DNA from: an uncultured Clostridia bacterium
GTDB taxonomy: Bacteria > Bacillota > Clostridia > Oscillospirales > Ruminococcaceae
Direction of reading: 5' to 3'
NCBI GenBank assembly: GCA_947389015.1
Contig: CANDVA010000016.1
Location: 1-64,000 of the forward strand
Length of the DNA: 64,000 nucleotides
Shown here: piece by piece, positions 50,893-60,097 of the stretch
Numbering within the stretch: position 1 is the stretch's first letter
Layout: the number at the start of each line of letters is the position of its first letter
Position numbers and translations under genes: made by a program
Notes under the pieces: generated by a model
The model's database searches: none
What the model saw: only the letters and a program-made list of their open reading frames with translations
Told to the model about the DNA's origin: nothing

Positions 50893-51651
50893 ATGACTAA
50901 AATTGCTATTACGGGCGCTTGCGGACATATGGGACGCGTTATCGCGGGGCTTATCGCCGAGCGTGAGGACTGCGCCGTCTGCGCGGGTATAGACAAATTC
51001 GGCGAGAAATACGCGGAGTTTGAGGTGCATAAGAGCGTGTTCGACATGACCGAAAAGCCCGACGTTATCATCGACTTTTCTCACCCCTCCGCCCTCCCCG
51101 ACCTGCTGTCCTACTGCAAGATGAACAACGTGCCGCTGGTTATCGGCACGACGGGCTACTCGGACGAGGAAAAGCAGACGATAACCGCCGCCGCCGAACA
51201 GATACCCGTGTTCTTCACGTTCAATATGTCGCTGGGTATCAACCTCCTCGCGGAGCTGGCGAAAAAGGCGGTGCAGGTGCTCGGCGGTCAATTCGATATC
51301 GAGATAGTCGAGAAGCACCATAATCGGAAAAAAGACGCTCCCTCGGGTACGGCGATAATGCTCGCCGAGGCTATCAACGAGGAGCTCGGCAATGCTAAGC
51401 ATTACGTTTACGACCGTCATTCCGTCCGCAAACCGCGCGGCAAGGACGAGATCGGTATGCATTCGGTTCGCGGCGGCACTATCGTCGGCGAGCACGATAT
51501 CATTTTCGCGGGTCACGACGAGGTGATAACTCTGTCACATTCGGCGCAGTCGCGCGAGGTGTTCGCGGCCGGCGCGGTCAACGCGGCGGTGTTCCTCTCG
51601 GGGAAGTCCGCGGGACTGTACGCTATGAGCGATATGATCAAGGAGAATTAA
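50893..51651 (+). CDS. dapB: 4-hydroxy-tetrahydrodipicolinate reductase
   Basis: 252 residues from the ATG at 50893 (GGAGAAG upstream; the nucleotide-binding loop ITGACGHMGRV then begins at residue 5). DFSHPSAL, IGTTGYSDEEKQ, the catalytic region VEKHHNRKKDAPSGTA with the His-His-x-x-Lys residues, and GEHDIIFAG are present. It reduces the DapA product with NAD(P)H. Downstream diaminopimelate genes are not in the window. Confidence 0.96.
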   Translation: MTKIAITGACGHMGRVIAGLIAEREDCAVCAGIDKFGEKYAEFEVHKSVFDMTEKPDVIIDFSHPSALPDLLSYCKMNNVPLVIGTTGYSDEEKQTITAAAEQIPVFFTFNMSLGINLLAELAKKAVQVLGGQFDIEIVEKHHNRKKDAPSGTAIMLAEAINEELGNAKHYVYDRHSVRKPRGKDEIGMHSVRGGTIVGEHDIIFAGHDEVITLSHSAQSREVFAAGAVNAAVFLSGKSAGLYAMSDMIKEN

Positions 51652-51653
51652 CT

Positions 51654-52100
51654 ATGAACATTGAAGTAACGGAAAACGTATCCGCGGTATCGTTCAACAA
51701 CGTACCGCTCAACAAGACCGTAATGGAGGACACGCTCCGCACGGTCGCGGACGCGGGGATAAACGTGGATATGATATCCATGACCGCCCCGACGTCGGAA
51801 ATATTCAGCTTTGGCTTTACGGTGAACGACGACGATATGCCCAAGCTGCTCGCGGCGGCAAAGGTGCTGCGCGAGAACGGCGTAGTCGCGCCGATGATCA
51901 ACAGCGGAAATCGGAAGATCGTTATCAAAACGGGCGAAATGACGGAGACCGTCGGCTTCGCGGCGCGCGTTTTTGAGATACTCAACCGTCTTGACGCTAT
52001 GATACTTATGATAACGACGGGAGTTGACGAGATATCCATGCTTATCCGCGACGCGGACGCGGACGTTGTTGTCGCGGCGTTTGAAAAGGAGTTCGCATGA
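51654..52100 (+). CDS. ACT-domain protein, aspartokinase C-terminus-like
   Basis: 148 residues containing two ACT-like repeats: about 5-60 (ISMTAPTSEIFSFGFTVNDDDM) and 80-145 (NRKIVIKTGEMTETVGFAARVFEIL, TTGVDEISMLI). The pattern matches the regulatory end of lysine-sensitive aspartokinase without its kinase domain. It could bind lysine or modify an enzyme of the pathway. It begins two bases after dapB, inside the lysine-responsive operon, and its stop overlaps the MscS start by four bases (ATGA). Confidence 0.8.
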   Translation: MNIEVTENVSAVSFNNVPLNKTVMEDTLRTVADAGINVDMISMTAPTSEIFSFGFTVNDDDMPKLLAAAKVLRENGVVAPMINSGNRKIVIKTGEMTETVGFAARVFEILNRLDAMILMITTGVDEISMLIRDADADVVVAAFEKEFA

Positions 52101-53059
52101 ATTGGCTGATGACGGCGGCTGCGGGTACCTCGGAGACATTAACGGAAACCTCCGAGGTGACGTTCGAGCCCACTCTTAACGACGCGGTGCAGGGCTTAGT
52201 CACAAAGCCCGAGGAAACGCTGTCGGCGTTCGGGAAGTTTTTTCGGGAGCTTGGCAACGCGCTCCTTGCCGCGATACCTACGATAATCCTCGCGGTCGTT
52301 ATCCTCGTCGTCGGACTTATATTGTCGAAGCTGGTAATCAAGCTGCTCTCAAAGGGGCTGTCCAAGACCAAGCTGGAGCTTACGGTCACGAAATTCACCG
52401 CGCAGATGGCGAAGATCGTGCTGTATACCCTGCTGATAACGATAGTGCTGAACATTCTCGGCATACCCGCGACCTCGATAATCACCGTTATCGGCACGGC
52501 GGGCGTGGCTATCGGTCTGGCGCTCCAGAACTCGCTCGCGAACGTAGCGGGCGGATTTCTGCTGATGATAACCAAGCCGTTCAAGATCGGCGACTACATA
52601 ATCACCAACGGCGTCGAGGGCACGGTCTCGCAGATCTCGATACTGCATACGCGGCTGGATTCCGCGAGCAACCAGGCGATATTCGTGCCGAACGGTCTCG
52701 CGATAAACGCGACCATTATCAACAACAACGGCAACGATACCCGCCGCGTCGACCTCACGTTCTCCATCTCCTATAACGACGATTTCGCGACCGCACAGGG
52801 AATTATCCTCGGGCTTATCGAGGAGCACCCGCTGACGCTCAAGGACGTTCCCCCTACCGTGCGTATGAAGGAGCACGGCGAGAGCGCGATCGTCATTGTC
52901 GCGAGAGCGTGGTGCAATACCGCGGACTATTGGGACGTGTATTTCGACCTCACCGAGCAGGTACGCGCGGCGTTCATCGAGAACGGTATCGAAATTCCAT
53001 TCAATCAGCTCGACGTTCATGTGGTGGATAATAATTTGACCGGCGTACTTGACAAATAA
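52097..53059 (+). CDS. Small-conductance mechanosensitive channel
   Basis: 320-residue MscS family protein. Three N-terminal hydrophobic helices (about 55-165), with the pore-lining third helix GTAGVAIGLALQNSLANVAGG-like near 135-155, then KPFKIGDYIITNGVEGTVSQI and the C-terminal cytoplasmic beta and alpha/beta domains. It opens on membrane tension to release solutes. Its place at the end of the lysine/dap operon is unusual functionally, but the overlap shows cotranslation. Confidence 0.92.
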   Translation: MNWLMTAAAGTSETLTETSEVTFEPTLNDAVQGLVTKPEETLSAFGKFFRELGNALLAAIPTIILAVVILVVGLILSKLVIKLLSKGLSKTKLELTVTKFTAQMAKIVLYTLLITIVLNILGIPATSIITVIGTAGVAIGLALQNSLANVAGGFLLMITKPFKIGDYIITNGVEGTVSQISILHTRLDSASNQAIFVPNGLAINATIINNNGNDTRRVDLTFSISYNDDFATAQGIILGLIEEHPLTLKDVPPTVRMKEHGESAIVIVARAWCNTADYWDVYFDLTEQVRAAFIENGIEIPFNQLDVHVVDNNLTGVLDK

Positions 53060-53099
53060 TGGCGTGACGTATATGTTACAGATATGAGGTTGACTAAAA

Positions 53100-53258
53100 A
53101 TGACCGAGCTTAAATTATTCGACAAGATATTATTGAAAACAGGCGAGACCGCTTATATCGTTGATGCTCTCCCACATTCCTATGTCTGCGATATCGACAA
53201 GGCTGCGGGAACGGACACGGATTTTGTTTATCCCGACGAGATAGAGCGCGTTCTCTGA
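53100..53258 (+). CDS. Small hypothetical protein
   Basis: 52 residues (MTELKLFDKILLKTGETAYI at the start, ending DFVYPDEIERVL). GAGG lies about ten bases before the ATG. It looks like a compact beta-barrel with KTGETAYIVDAL and YVCDID strands, in the manner of small SH3-like DUF proteins (for example the DUF4926 type), but I cannot assign a family. It follows mscS by 40 bases and precedes a terminator, so it may be the last gene of the operon. Confidence 0.6.
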   Translation: MTELKLFDKILLKTGETAYIVDALPHSYVCDIDKAAGTDTDFVYPDEIERVL

Positions 53259-53284
53259 TATGCGGTCTGCGGTGAAATAAAAAA

Positions 53285-53317
53285 CTCGGCACCCTTTGGG
53301 AGTGCCGAGATTTTTTT
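53285..53317. terminator. Bidirectional terminator
   Basis: CTCGGCAC/GTGCCGAG perfect 8-bp stem with a nine-base loop that can pair further, followed by ATTTTTTT on the plus strand and TTTT on the minus strand. It ends the asd-dap operon and the convergent minus-strand gene. Confidence 0.88.
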
Positions 53318-53325
53318 GTCTCGTA

Positions 53326-53601
53326 TCAGCCGAACAGCACGTCGGTCAGCCACAAATGCGCCGCGTCCAATGCCTCGTAAAATCCCGTATAATCGCCCCT
53401 GCGCATCTTCGCGGCATCCGCGGGATTTTTCGGGAGGAGCTGTACCATGATCTTATTCGGAACCTCCGAGTCGGCGATCTTTTTGGTCTCCTTGATCGTG
53501 AGCTTAGCCGCGAACGCGTCGCCCGCGCTGCCGTAGAAGATCGTGTTGCCGCTGCGGATAAGAGGGAAACCCCTGTAAAATAAAAGCTTACTGTCTGCCA
53601 T
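53326..53601 (-). CDS. Conserved-looking hypothetical protein
   Basis: 91 residues from the ATG at 53601, chosen for the AGGAGG seven bases upstream. It begins MADSKLLFYRGFPLIRSGNT, has a Gly/Ala turn GSAGDAFAAKL, KIMVQLLPKNP, and ends LDAAHLWLTDVLFG. Soluble alpha/beta appearance, no signal peptide. I do not recognise the family. It lies after the DUF4340 operon but about 90 bases apart from it. Confidence 0.6.
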   Translation of the reverse strand: MADSKLLFYRGFPLIRSGNTIFYGSAGDAFAAKLTIKETKKIADSEVPNKIMVQLLPKNPADAAKMRRGDYTGFYEALDAAHLWLTDVLFG

Positions 53602-53693
53602 TGTGTACCTCCTGATTATAAACAGGTCGCGCACCGCTCACCGAGCTTGATCGTGCGTTACCGTAGCGTTTGATTTTCATAATGTGCCGTATC

Positions 53694-55247
53694 TTACCAG
53701 TCATAGCTGACCGTGCCGCCGTTTAACAGCGCGTCAACGTTCTCGATAAGACGAGTGACGTATATCTCGCGAACCTTGAATGTCGTTCTTCCGTTGAGGT
53801 TTATGATATACTTTCTGCCGCCGTCGGGGATGAACTCGACAACGTCCTCCTCTGTGCCGTAGGTATTGACGTACTCGCTCTTGTAATGGAACCTCACCGA
53901 CGCGGTTGGAGCGGTATCGGTCTGCTCGGTGTACATCTCCTCGCCGATCGAGCTTATCAGCTGCTGATACAGCTTTTTGAACTCGTCACCGTCAAGCTCG
54001 CTGCCGTTGTGGAAGAACCGCTTGTTTTCCCCGTCGATATCGAACTTGAACTCGCCGTCGGGCAATGTCACCGTAACGTACTCGACGGTGTAGATATACG
54101 GCGAGATCGGCTGTCTGGAGATGATAGTCGATACGTCGAACGTATACCACGGCGCGTTGTCCTTGGCGAGCGAATAGATACCCGGAGTACCCTCGAGCAC
54201 CGCGTAATAGCCCGTTACGTTCGTGAGCGACGGCGAGCTTTCGGTGCCGCCCTCTGTCTCGGAGACTATCTCGTTTCCGAGCAGCAGCGTCCTGATGTTG
54301 CCGCCGTACTTGAACGTCATCTTCAAAAACGGGTCGTCGAGACCGCACGCCTTCATATTCTCCTCGGTCTGCTCGAGATATTCGCACGCGTCCATCGTCA
54401 TTGAATACATGGCGTTGCACACGCTCTTGCCCGTGGTTATGTCTATCTCGGCGGTTATCGGCTTTACAAAGCGGTGAGTGTTGAACGTGGTGATAATGCT
54501 GTCCTCGTTCTCCGCCTCCTCCGCGACGTCGAACATAAAGCGTATCTCAACGTCCTCGTCGATATCCTTGCGCCATATTTTCAGATAGTCCAGCTCGTTT
54601 GTGCCGTCGTTGTTGTAGCCGTCGGTCAGCACGAGGTTAGCGTATCGGTTTATCGGCGAATACGCTCCCGAAACGCTGTAATAGTTTACAAGATAAACCG
54701 TATTGCTCCCATCTGTACAGCAATATGCCGCAGAGGCGTTTGCGGGGTTTTGTATGCCGAAGTTCAGCTTTATCACGCTGCCGTCCTCAAAGCTTACCTC
54801 CGCGCTCGCCGCGGGATCATCTAGACCGTACTTCGCGAGATCGTCCGCGTTCTCCTCGACGACGCTCTTTGCGGGGAGCGCGGCGAGATTGTTCACGAAA
54901 TTGCGGACGGTGGTATCGCTCTGCGGAACGCCTTTAAGGTCGGCGCTCGTCCAGTAGTACTCGTCCTTTGAGGAGACTTTCCCCTCGCTGTCGGTGGACG
55001 ATACCACGCGCTTCTGCCGCTCGAACGTGTAATTCCCGTTCTCGTTGGAAACGGAGAGCTTCAGCACCTTGTCTGTCTGCTGACCCGTGATGTTCACGGT
55101 ATCGTCGACTATTGCCGAGGTGATATCGGACGAGGAGCTCTCTCCCTCCTTGGGAGCGGTGAGCATTAAGACCATCATAACGACGCCGAGCACGAGCAGC
55201 ACTCCCGCCGCGATTATCACCGATTTTACGGATTTGGTAAGCTTCAT
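53694..55247 (-). CDS. DUF4340 domain protein
   Basis: 517 residues. One N-terminal membrane segment (about residues 10-30) is followed by a large extracytoplasmic part with DUF4340 character: YYWTSADLKGVPQSDTTVRNFVNNLAAL, then KYGLDDPAASAEVSF and the pattern of repeated GLDDP/beta units (KACGLDDPFLKM). It is coupled by a one-base overlap to the GldG-like gene. The same three-gene set plus DUF4340 is widespread and is thought to export or assemble surface material; no gliding is implied. Confidence 0.85.
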   Translation of the reverse strand: MKLTKSVKSVIIAAGVLLVLGVVMMVLMLTAPKEGESSSSDITSAIVDDTVNITGQQTDKVLKLSVSNENGNYTFERQKRVVSSTDSEGKVSSKDEYYWTSADLKGVPQSDTTVRNFVNNLAALPAKSVVEENADDLAKYGLDDPAASAEVSFEDGSVIKLNFGIQNPANASAAYCCTDGSNTVYLVNYYSVSGAYSPINRYANLVLTDGYNNDGTNELDYLKIWRKDIDEDVEIRFMFDVAEEAENEDSIITTFNTHRFVKPITAEIDITTGKSVCNAMYSMTMDACEYLEQTEENMKACGLDDPFLKMTFKYGGNIRTLLLGNEIVSETEGGTESSPSLTNVTGYYAVLEGTPGIYSLAKDNAPWYTFDVSTIISRQPISPYIYTVEYVTVTLPDGEFKFDIDGENKRFFHNGSELDGDEFKKLYQQLISSIGEEMYTEQTDTAPTASVRFHYKSEYVNTYGTEEDVVEFIPDGGRKYIINLNGRTTFKVREIYVTRLIENVDALLNGGTVSYDW

Positions 55248-56863
55248 TATCTATGCCTCCTGCGCACCCAGATGACGATACCGAGTACGATAACAAGCAC
55301 GGGGATAACGATACAGAGCACGACAGCAAGCACGTTCGCTGTCGCGGCGTTCATCTCGAACGTCACATTAGAGAACGTCTTGGACTTTATCGTGATACCG
55401 TCGTCCTTGCCGCTGATAGTATTGAATACTCCGAGGAAAAACTCGGGATTGTTCGCGTTGTTGTACGACAAAAAGCTGTCGCCCGAGATCTGCACGGAGC
55501 CCGTCACGCAAAGCCTGCTCTTCGCACCGTTGGTGTGGACGTGCGACGACATTACGATATCGTTGAATGTTCCGCTCTCGGCGGAGTCTATGCTGAAATT
55601 CTCGTCCATACCCACTCCGAGCGGATACAGAAAAGCGTTGTCGTAGGTCGTCATCAGTACCTCGCGGTCGTTGGAGCTTCTGTCGAGAACGTACACGGGG
55701 CGGAGATCCGCGCCGAGCGTATACAGGCTCGAATCGAGCACATCCTGCGTGTATTCGGTGTCGGCTATCTCCTGCAAATGCGCGAATAAGGTCATACTGC
55801 TGATAAGATAGTTCGTGTCGCTCTGCCCTATCCTTGAATAGCCGACGGAAACGCCCCAGTCGTTAAGAAAGCTCTCGATATTGGGCGTCTCGGGCTGAGA
55901 GGTAGAGGCGAAATAGAACATATTCTTGCCGTAAGCTCCGCCGTTGTCAAGATACCTGTCGAGTTTCGATATCTGAGCCGCGTCGGGATCGATAGACGGC
56001 GCGTACATTATCACGAAATCGATATCGGGATCGATAGTATCTGTGGTGGTGAGGTTGAGCGTTTCGGTCTCGTAGCCGTTCTTGGAGAGCAGATTGCGCA
56101 GCGCGGTGCTGTCGCTCTCGCCGTAGCCCTCGGTGAACGCCACTCTGATAACGTCCTCGTTTGAGACCGCGAGCATTGCCGACACAGCCTCCTGCTCGAT
56201 ATTCGAGCCCTCCACGACGTACTGTCCGTAGGTCTGAAGATAGCTCTGATTGAACGAAAAATACTCATACGGAGACAATATCTTATGCCGCCCCGTCTTT
56301 TCGCACTCGACGACGATATAGTTCGCGGCAAGGGTCTCTCCTTTGAACTGCGAGGTATAATTCGGGTTCTGATCGAGATCGAGGTAGTTCACCTTGATAT
56401 GACCGCCCGTCATTTCCATTTTCTTCAGCAGCTCGTTTATCTGCTTGTACGCGGCGCTCTGCTCCTCGAAATCCTTTTCGGTGCGCAGAACGGTAAGCGT
56501 GATATCCGTATTGAGCGTGTTCGCGAGATAACCCTCGGTGGTCTCGTCGAGCGTGTACAGCCCCGAATTCGTGAGGTCGGCGGTGGTATCGAAGCGCTCC
56601 GATATCAGCCCGACGATAATATTCACAAGCACTACCGCCGCGATAAACACGACTGTCAGCACCACGGACATCGAGCCGTGCTTGAAGCTCCGCGCGTTGA
56701 ATTTGCGCCTTGCCTTTTCGGGCTTGACGGGCTTTTCGGACTTATCCTCCGCCTTTTCGCGGACCTCGGAGGTCTCGGTCTCCTTTATTTCCTCGGAAAT
56801 GTTTCCGTTATTTTCGTTTTTCCCGTTTTCCGCGCTCTCGGGAGTTTTCTTTTCCTTACTCAA
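55247..56863 (-). CDS. GldG-like ABC auxiliary protein
   Basis: 538 residues. An acidic-basic cytoplasmic N-terminus of about 70 residues is followed by a membrane segment (about 70-90), a GldG/IFT52-like domain (YTLDETTEGYLANTLNTDITLTVLR, DFVIMYAPSIDPDAAQISKLDRYLDNGG), and a C-terminal membrane segment (about 510-532) with a short basic tail. Coupled to the ABC-2 permease gene (14 bases) and to DUF4340. In Bacteroidetes, GldG is part of the GldAFG transporter; here it is a Firmicute homologue with unknown substrate. Confidence 0.88.
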   Translation of the reverse strand: MSKEKKTPESAENGKNENNGNISEEIKETETSEVREKAEDKSEKPVKPEKARRKFNARSFKHGSMSVVLTVVFIAAVVLVNIIVGLISERFDTTADLTNSGLYTLDETTEGYLANTLNTDITLTVLRTEKDFEEQSAAYKQINELLKKMEMTGGHIKVNYLDLDQNPNYTSQFKGETLAANYIVVECEKTGRHKILSPYEYFSFNQSYLQTYGQYVVEGSNIEQEAVSAMLAVSNEDVIRVAFTEGYGESDSTALRNLLSKNGYETETLNLTTTDTIDPDIDFVIMYAPSIDPDAAQISKLDRYLDNGGAYGKNMFYFASTSQPETPNIESFLNDWGVSVGYSRIGQSDTNYLISSMTLFAHLQEIADTEYTQDVLDSSLYTLGADLRPVYVLDRSSNDREVLMTTYDNAFLYPLGVGMDENFSIDSAESGTFNDIVMSSHVHTNGAKSRLCVTGSVQISGDSFLSYNNANNPEFFLGVFNTISGKDDGITIKSKTFSNVTFEMNAATANVLAVVLCIVIPVLVIVLGIVIWVRRRHR

Positions 56864-56876
56864 TCAAAACACCCCC

Positions 56877-57596
56877 TCAGCTCCAGCGGCGGCGTTCGAT
56901 AAACCGCATTGTCAGGAAATTGAAGATAACGATAAGGCTCACGAAAAACAAAATGTTCTTCAGGCTGAAAATGCCGACGGTGAACTCCTCATACTTGTAG
57001 AACACCGACAGCGAATTGATAACGTTGCGTATGCCCTCGACGGGAATGTAGTTCGAGATTATGTCGAACAAACACAGCACGATATTCGCGCCTATGCTTC
57101 CGATAGCGGCGATCATCTGGTTTTCGGTAAGGTTTGAGATGAATATGCCCACCGAGATGAACACTCCGCCCATGAGTATCATACCCACGAAGTTGCCCCA
57201 GAAGGTCGCCCACGCGAACTCGCTGCCCGACTTCACTACCGCAGCGGACATAAACACCGCGTATATCAGCAGTATCAGCACCGCGCAGAAGAACACGAAG
57301 AACGCCGCGAGGAACTTCCCCATTACCAGTCCGAACAGGCTTACGGGGCTGGTCAGCGTGAGCTGATCGGTCTTTTGCCGCTTGTCGTCAGCCATAGTGC
57401 GCATGGTGAGCACGGGGATAAGTATCATCATTATAAAGAACATCAGCACGAACACCCCCGCTATCTCGGCAGAGCCCGTCGCAAGACAGTTCATCCACAA
57501 AAACAGCCCCGAAAAGCCGTAGAACACCGCCAGAAACACATAACCGAGCGGCGATGTGAAATATGACGAAATTTCGCGTTTTATTATCGCGGGCAT
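56877..57596 (-). CDS. ABC-2 permease, GldF-like
   Basis: 239 residues with six membrane segments. The N-terminus (IIKREISSYFTSPLGYVFLAVF) and RTMADDKRQKTDQLTLTSPVS are typical of GldF/CcmB-like ABC-2 proteins. It works with the ATPase encoded immediately upstream (the genes touch at 57596) and the GldG-like protein. Confidence 0.88.
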   Translation of the reverse strand: MPAIIKREISSYFTSPLGYVFLAVFYGFSGLFLWMNCLATGSAEIAGVFVLMFFIMMILIPVLTMRTMADDKRQKTDQLTLTSPVSLFGLVMGKFLAAFFVFFCAVLILLIYAVFMSAAVVKSGSEFAWATFWGNFVGMILMGGVFISVGIFISNLTENQMIAAIGSIGANIVLCLFDIISNYIPVEGIRNVINSLSVFYKYEEFTVGIFSLKNILFFVSLIVIFNFLTMRFIERRRWS

Positions 57597-58561
57597 TACC
57601 TTGCACCTCCGTTTTCGATATTTCCGTAGAAGTCGCCCGTGGTGAGCTTGAGGAAAATCTCCTCGAGCGTCAGCTCGCTGCCGCGCATAAGCAGTATCGG
57701 GTAATTTCTCGCCGCCATGCGCTTGAACACCTCGCGGCGCACGTCCGCGCCATCCTTGGCGTTAAGCTCGTACTCGAACACGCCCTTTTCGACCTCGCGG
57801 TTCATGTGTACCTCCACCATATCGGGTATCTGCTTTAACAGCGACTGTACCTCCTTGTTCGCGCCCTCTATCTGCACGGTCAGCTTGTGATCGGCGGAGA
57901 GACTGCGCGAGAGGTTCTCGGCGGTGTCGTTCGCGACCAGTTTGCCCTTATCGATAACGACGATACGGTCGCAGACCGCCTGCACCTCCGACAGGATATG
58001 CGACGACAGTATTACCGTGTGGTTCTTGCCGAGCTTTCTTATCAGCGTGCGTATCTCAATTATCTGTTTCGGGTCAAGACCGACCGTGGGCTCGTCGAGG
58101 ATAAGCGTGCTCGGATTTCCGACCAGCGCCTGCGCCACGCCCACTCTCTGACGGTATCCCTTTGAAAGATTGCGGATAACGCGCTTCTGAACGTCGGTTA
58201 TCTTTACAAGCGAGCATATCTCGTTCAAATGCGAACGCTTTGGGAGCCTGCACTTTTTCAAGTCGTAGACGAAATTCAAGTATTCGTTGACCGTCATATC
58301 CTGATACAGCGGCGGCTGCTCGGGAAGATACCCGATATTCTTCTTAGCGCCGACGGGATCTTCCAGCACGTCGATACCGTTTATAAGCGCTTCGCCGCCC
58401 GACGACGACAGATAGCCGGTGAGAATATTCATAGTCGTCGATTTCCCCGCTCCGTTGGGACCGAGAAAGCCGAGTATTTCGCTTTCATTGGCGGTAAAGC
58501 TGATGTTATCTACGGCGAGCTTGCTGCCGTAGCTTTTGCTGAGATTTCTTACTTCGATCAT
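57596..58561 (-). CDS. ABC transporter ATPase, GldA-like
   Basis: 321 residues. Walker A GPNGAGKST near residue 34, signature LSKGYRQRVGVAQAL near 135, Walker B LILDEPTVGLD near 155, H-loop LSSHILSEV near 188; then an extension of about 100 residues. First gene of the Gld-like set, with GGAGG before the ATG. It would energise the GldF/GldG-like complex. Confidence 0.92.
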   Translation of the reverse strand: MIEVRNLSKSYGSKLAVDNISFTANESEILGFLGPNGAGKSTTMNILTGYLSSSGGEALINGIDVLEDPVGAKKNIGYLPEQPPLYQDMTVNEYLNFVYDLKKCRLPKRSHLNEICSLVKITDVQKRVIRNLSKGYRQRVGVAQALVGNPSTLILDEPTVGLDPKQIIEIRTLIRKLGKNHTVILSSHILSEVQAVCDRIVVIDKGKLVANDTAENLSRSLSADHKLTVQIEGANKEVQSLLKQIPDMVEVHMNREVEKGVFEYELNAKDGADVRREVFKRMAARNYPILLMRGSELTLEEIFLKLTTGDFYGNIENGGAR

Positions 58562-58642
58562 ACGTCCTCCAAAATTCCGGGGATATTTGTCTATAATATT
58601 ATAAATCTCCTCGGTGAAATTTAAGTGTAATGCGTATGAAAA

Positions 58643-60097
58643 TTACTGCGCCGCGGAAAGCAGCTCAATACCCTTCTTTATACGCGCGAGTGCGTCCTCC
58701 TTGCCGAGGATAACGGATATCTCGATACCGCCGCCCGGGGTGAACTGCTTTCCCGAGAGCGCCACGCGCAGCGGGAAGAGTATCACGCCGTTCTTCACGC
58801 CCTCGGTCTCGATAAGCTTGAAAAGCGCGTCGTGGACGTTCTCCTGAGTGAAATCAGAAACGCCCTCAAGAACGGGGAGTATCTTTTTCAGAGCGTCGAG
58901 AGACGTCTCCGCGTTTGTCTTCATCTTTTTATTGTTGTACAGCTCGAGCGAATATTCGGGAAGCGAGTCGATAAAGTCCACCTGCTCGGGAATATCCGTG
59001 AACAGCTCCGCGCGCGGCTGCAATACGCTGCACAGCAGATCAAGATCAACGTCCTCGCGCTTGCAGGTCTGGCGGATATACGGCTTCGCGATCTCCGCGA
59101 ACTTCTCGGGCGCCAGCGCGCGGACATAATGCGCGTTGATAGCCTTGAGCTTCAGCGGGTCAAATATCGCGGGCGACTTGGAGATGCCCGAAATGTCGAA
59201 ATTCTCTATCATCTCGTCAAGCGAGAATATCTCGTTCTCACCCTTGGGCGCCCAGCCGAGCAGCAGAATGTAATTCAATACCGCCTCGGTCATATAGCCC
59301 TTTTCCATAAGGTCCTGGAACGACGCGTCGCCGTCGCGCTTGGCGAGCTTGTGCTGCGCATCCTTCATAATGTGCTCGACGTGGATATACATCGGCGGCT
59401 CCCAGCCGAACGCCTCATAGAGCAGATTGTACTTGGGCGCGGAGGACAGATACTCGTTGCCGCGCACGACGTGAGTTATTTTCATGGTGTGGTCGTCGAC
59501 TACGTTCGCAAAGTTGTAGGTCGGCATACCGTCCGTTTTCAGCAGTATCTGGTCGTCCAGAATGGAATTCTCCACGGTTATGTCGCCGTATATCTCGTCG
59601 TGGAACGTCGTCGAGCCCTCCTCGGGGATCGCCTGACGGATAACGTAGGGAACGCCCTCGGCAAGGTTACGGTCTATCTCCTCCTGCGTGAGATGACGGC
59701 AGTGACGGTCGTACATCGGCATTATATTGCTTGCTTTCTGCACCGCCGCAAGCTCCTCAAGACGCTCCTTTGTGCAGAAGCAGTAGTACGCGTTGCCCTT
59801 TTTCACCAATTCCTCCGCGTACTCATTGAACATACCCATACGCTCGCTCTGAACGTAGGGACCGTAGTCGCCGCCTACGTCGGGACCCTCGTCCCAGTTA
59901 AGTCCGCAGTCGCGGAGGGTCTTGTAGATAACGTCGACAGCGCCCTCTACATAGCGCTCCTGATCGGTATCCTCGATACGCAGAATGAACTTGCCGCCGT
60001 TCTTCTTCGCGAGAAGATACGTATACAGCGCCGTTCTGAGGTTTCCGATATGCATATAGCCCGTGGGACTGGGCGCGAAACGAGTTCTTACTTCCAT
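58643..60097 (-). CDS. gltX: Glutamyl-tRNA synthetase
   Basis: 484 residues. Class I signature [17 protein letters not shown] (HIGN in place of HIGH), Zn-type region CFCTKERL and CRHLTQEE, the KLAKRDGD stretch equivalent to KMSKS near residue 258, and an anticodon-binding C-terminal domain. It charges tRNA-Glu (and probably tRNA-Gln for later amidation). The start overlaps the ribF stop, placing it at the end of the infB operon. Confidence 0.95.
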   Translation of the reverse strand: MEVRTRFAPSPTGYMHIGNLRTALYTYLLAKKNGGKFILRIEDTDQERYVEGAVDVIYKTLRDCGLNWDEGPDVGGDYGPYVQSERMGMFNEYAEELVKKGNAYYCFCTKERLEELAAVQKASNIMPMYDRHCRHLTQEEIDRNLAEGVPYVIRQAIPEEGSTTFHDEIYGDITVENSILDDQILLKTDGMPTYNFANVVDDHTMKITHVVRGNEYLSSAPKYNLLYEAFGWEPPMYIHVEHIMKDAQHKLAKRDGDASFQDLMEKGYMTEAVLNYILLLGWAPKGENEIFSLDEMIENFDISGISKSPAIFDPLKLKAINAHYVRALAPEKFAEIAKPYIRQTCKREDVDLDLLCSVLQPRAELFTDIPEQVDFIDSLPEYSLELYNNKKMKTNAETSLDALKKILPVLEGVSDFTQENVHDALFKLIETEGVKNGVILFPLRVALSGKQFTPGGGIEISVILGKEDALARIKKGIELLSAAQ

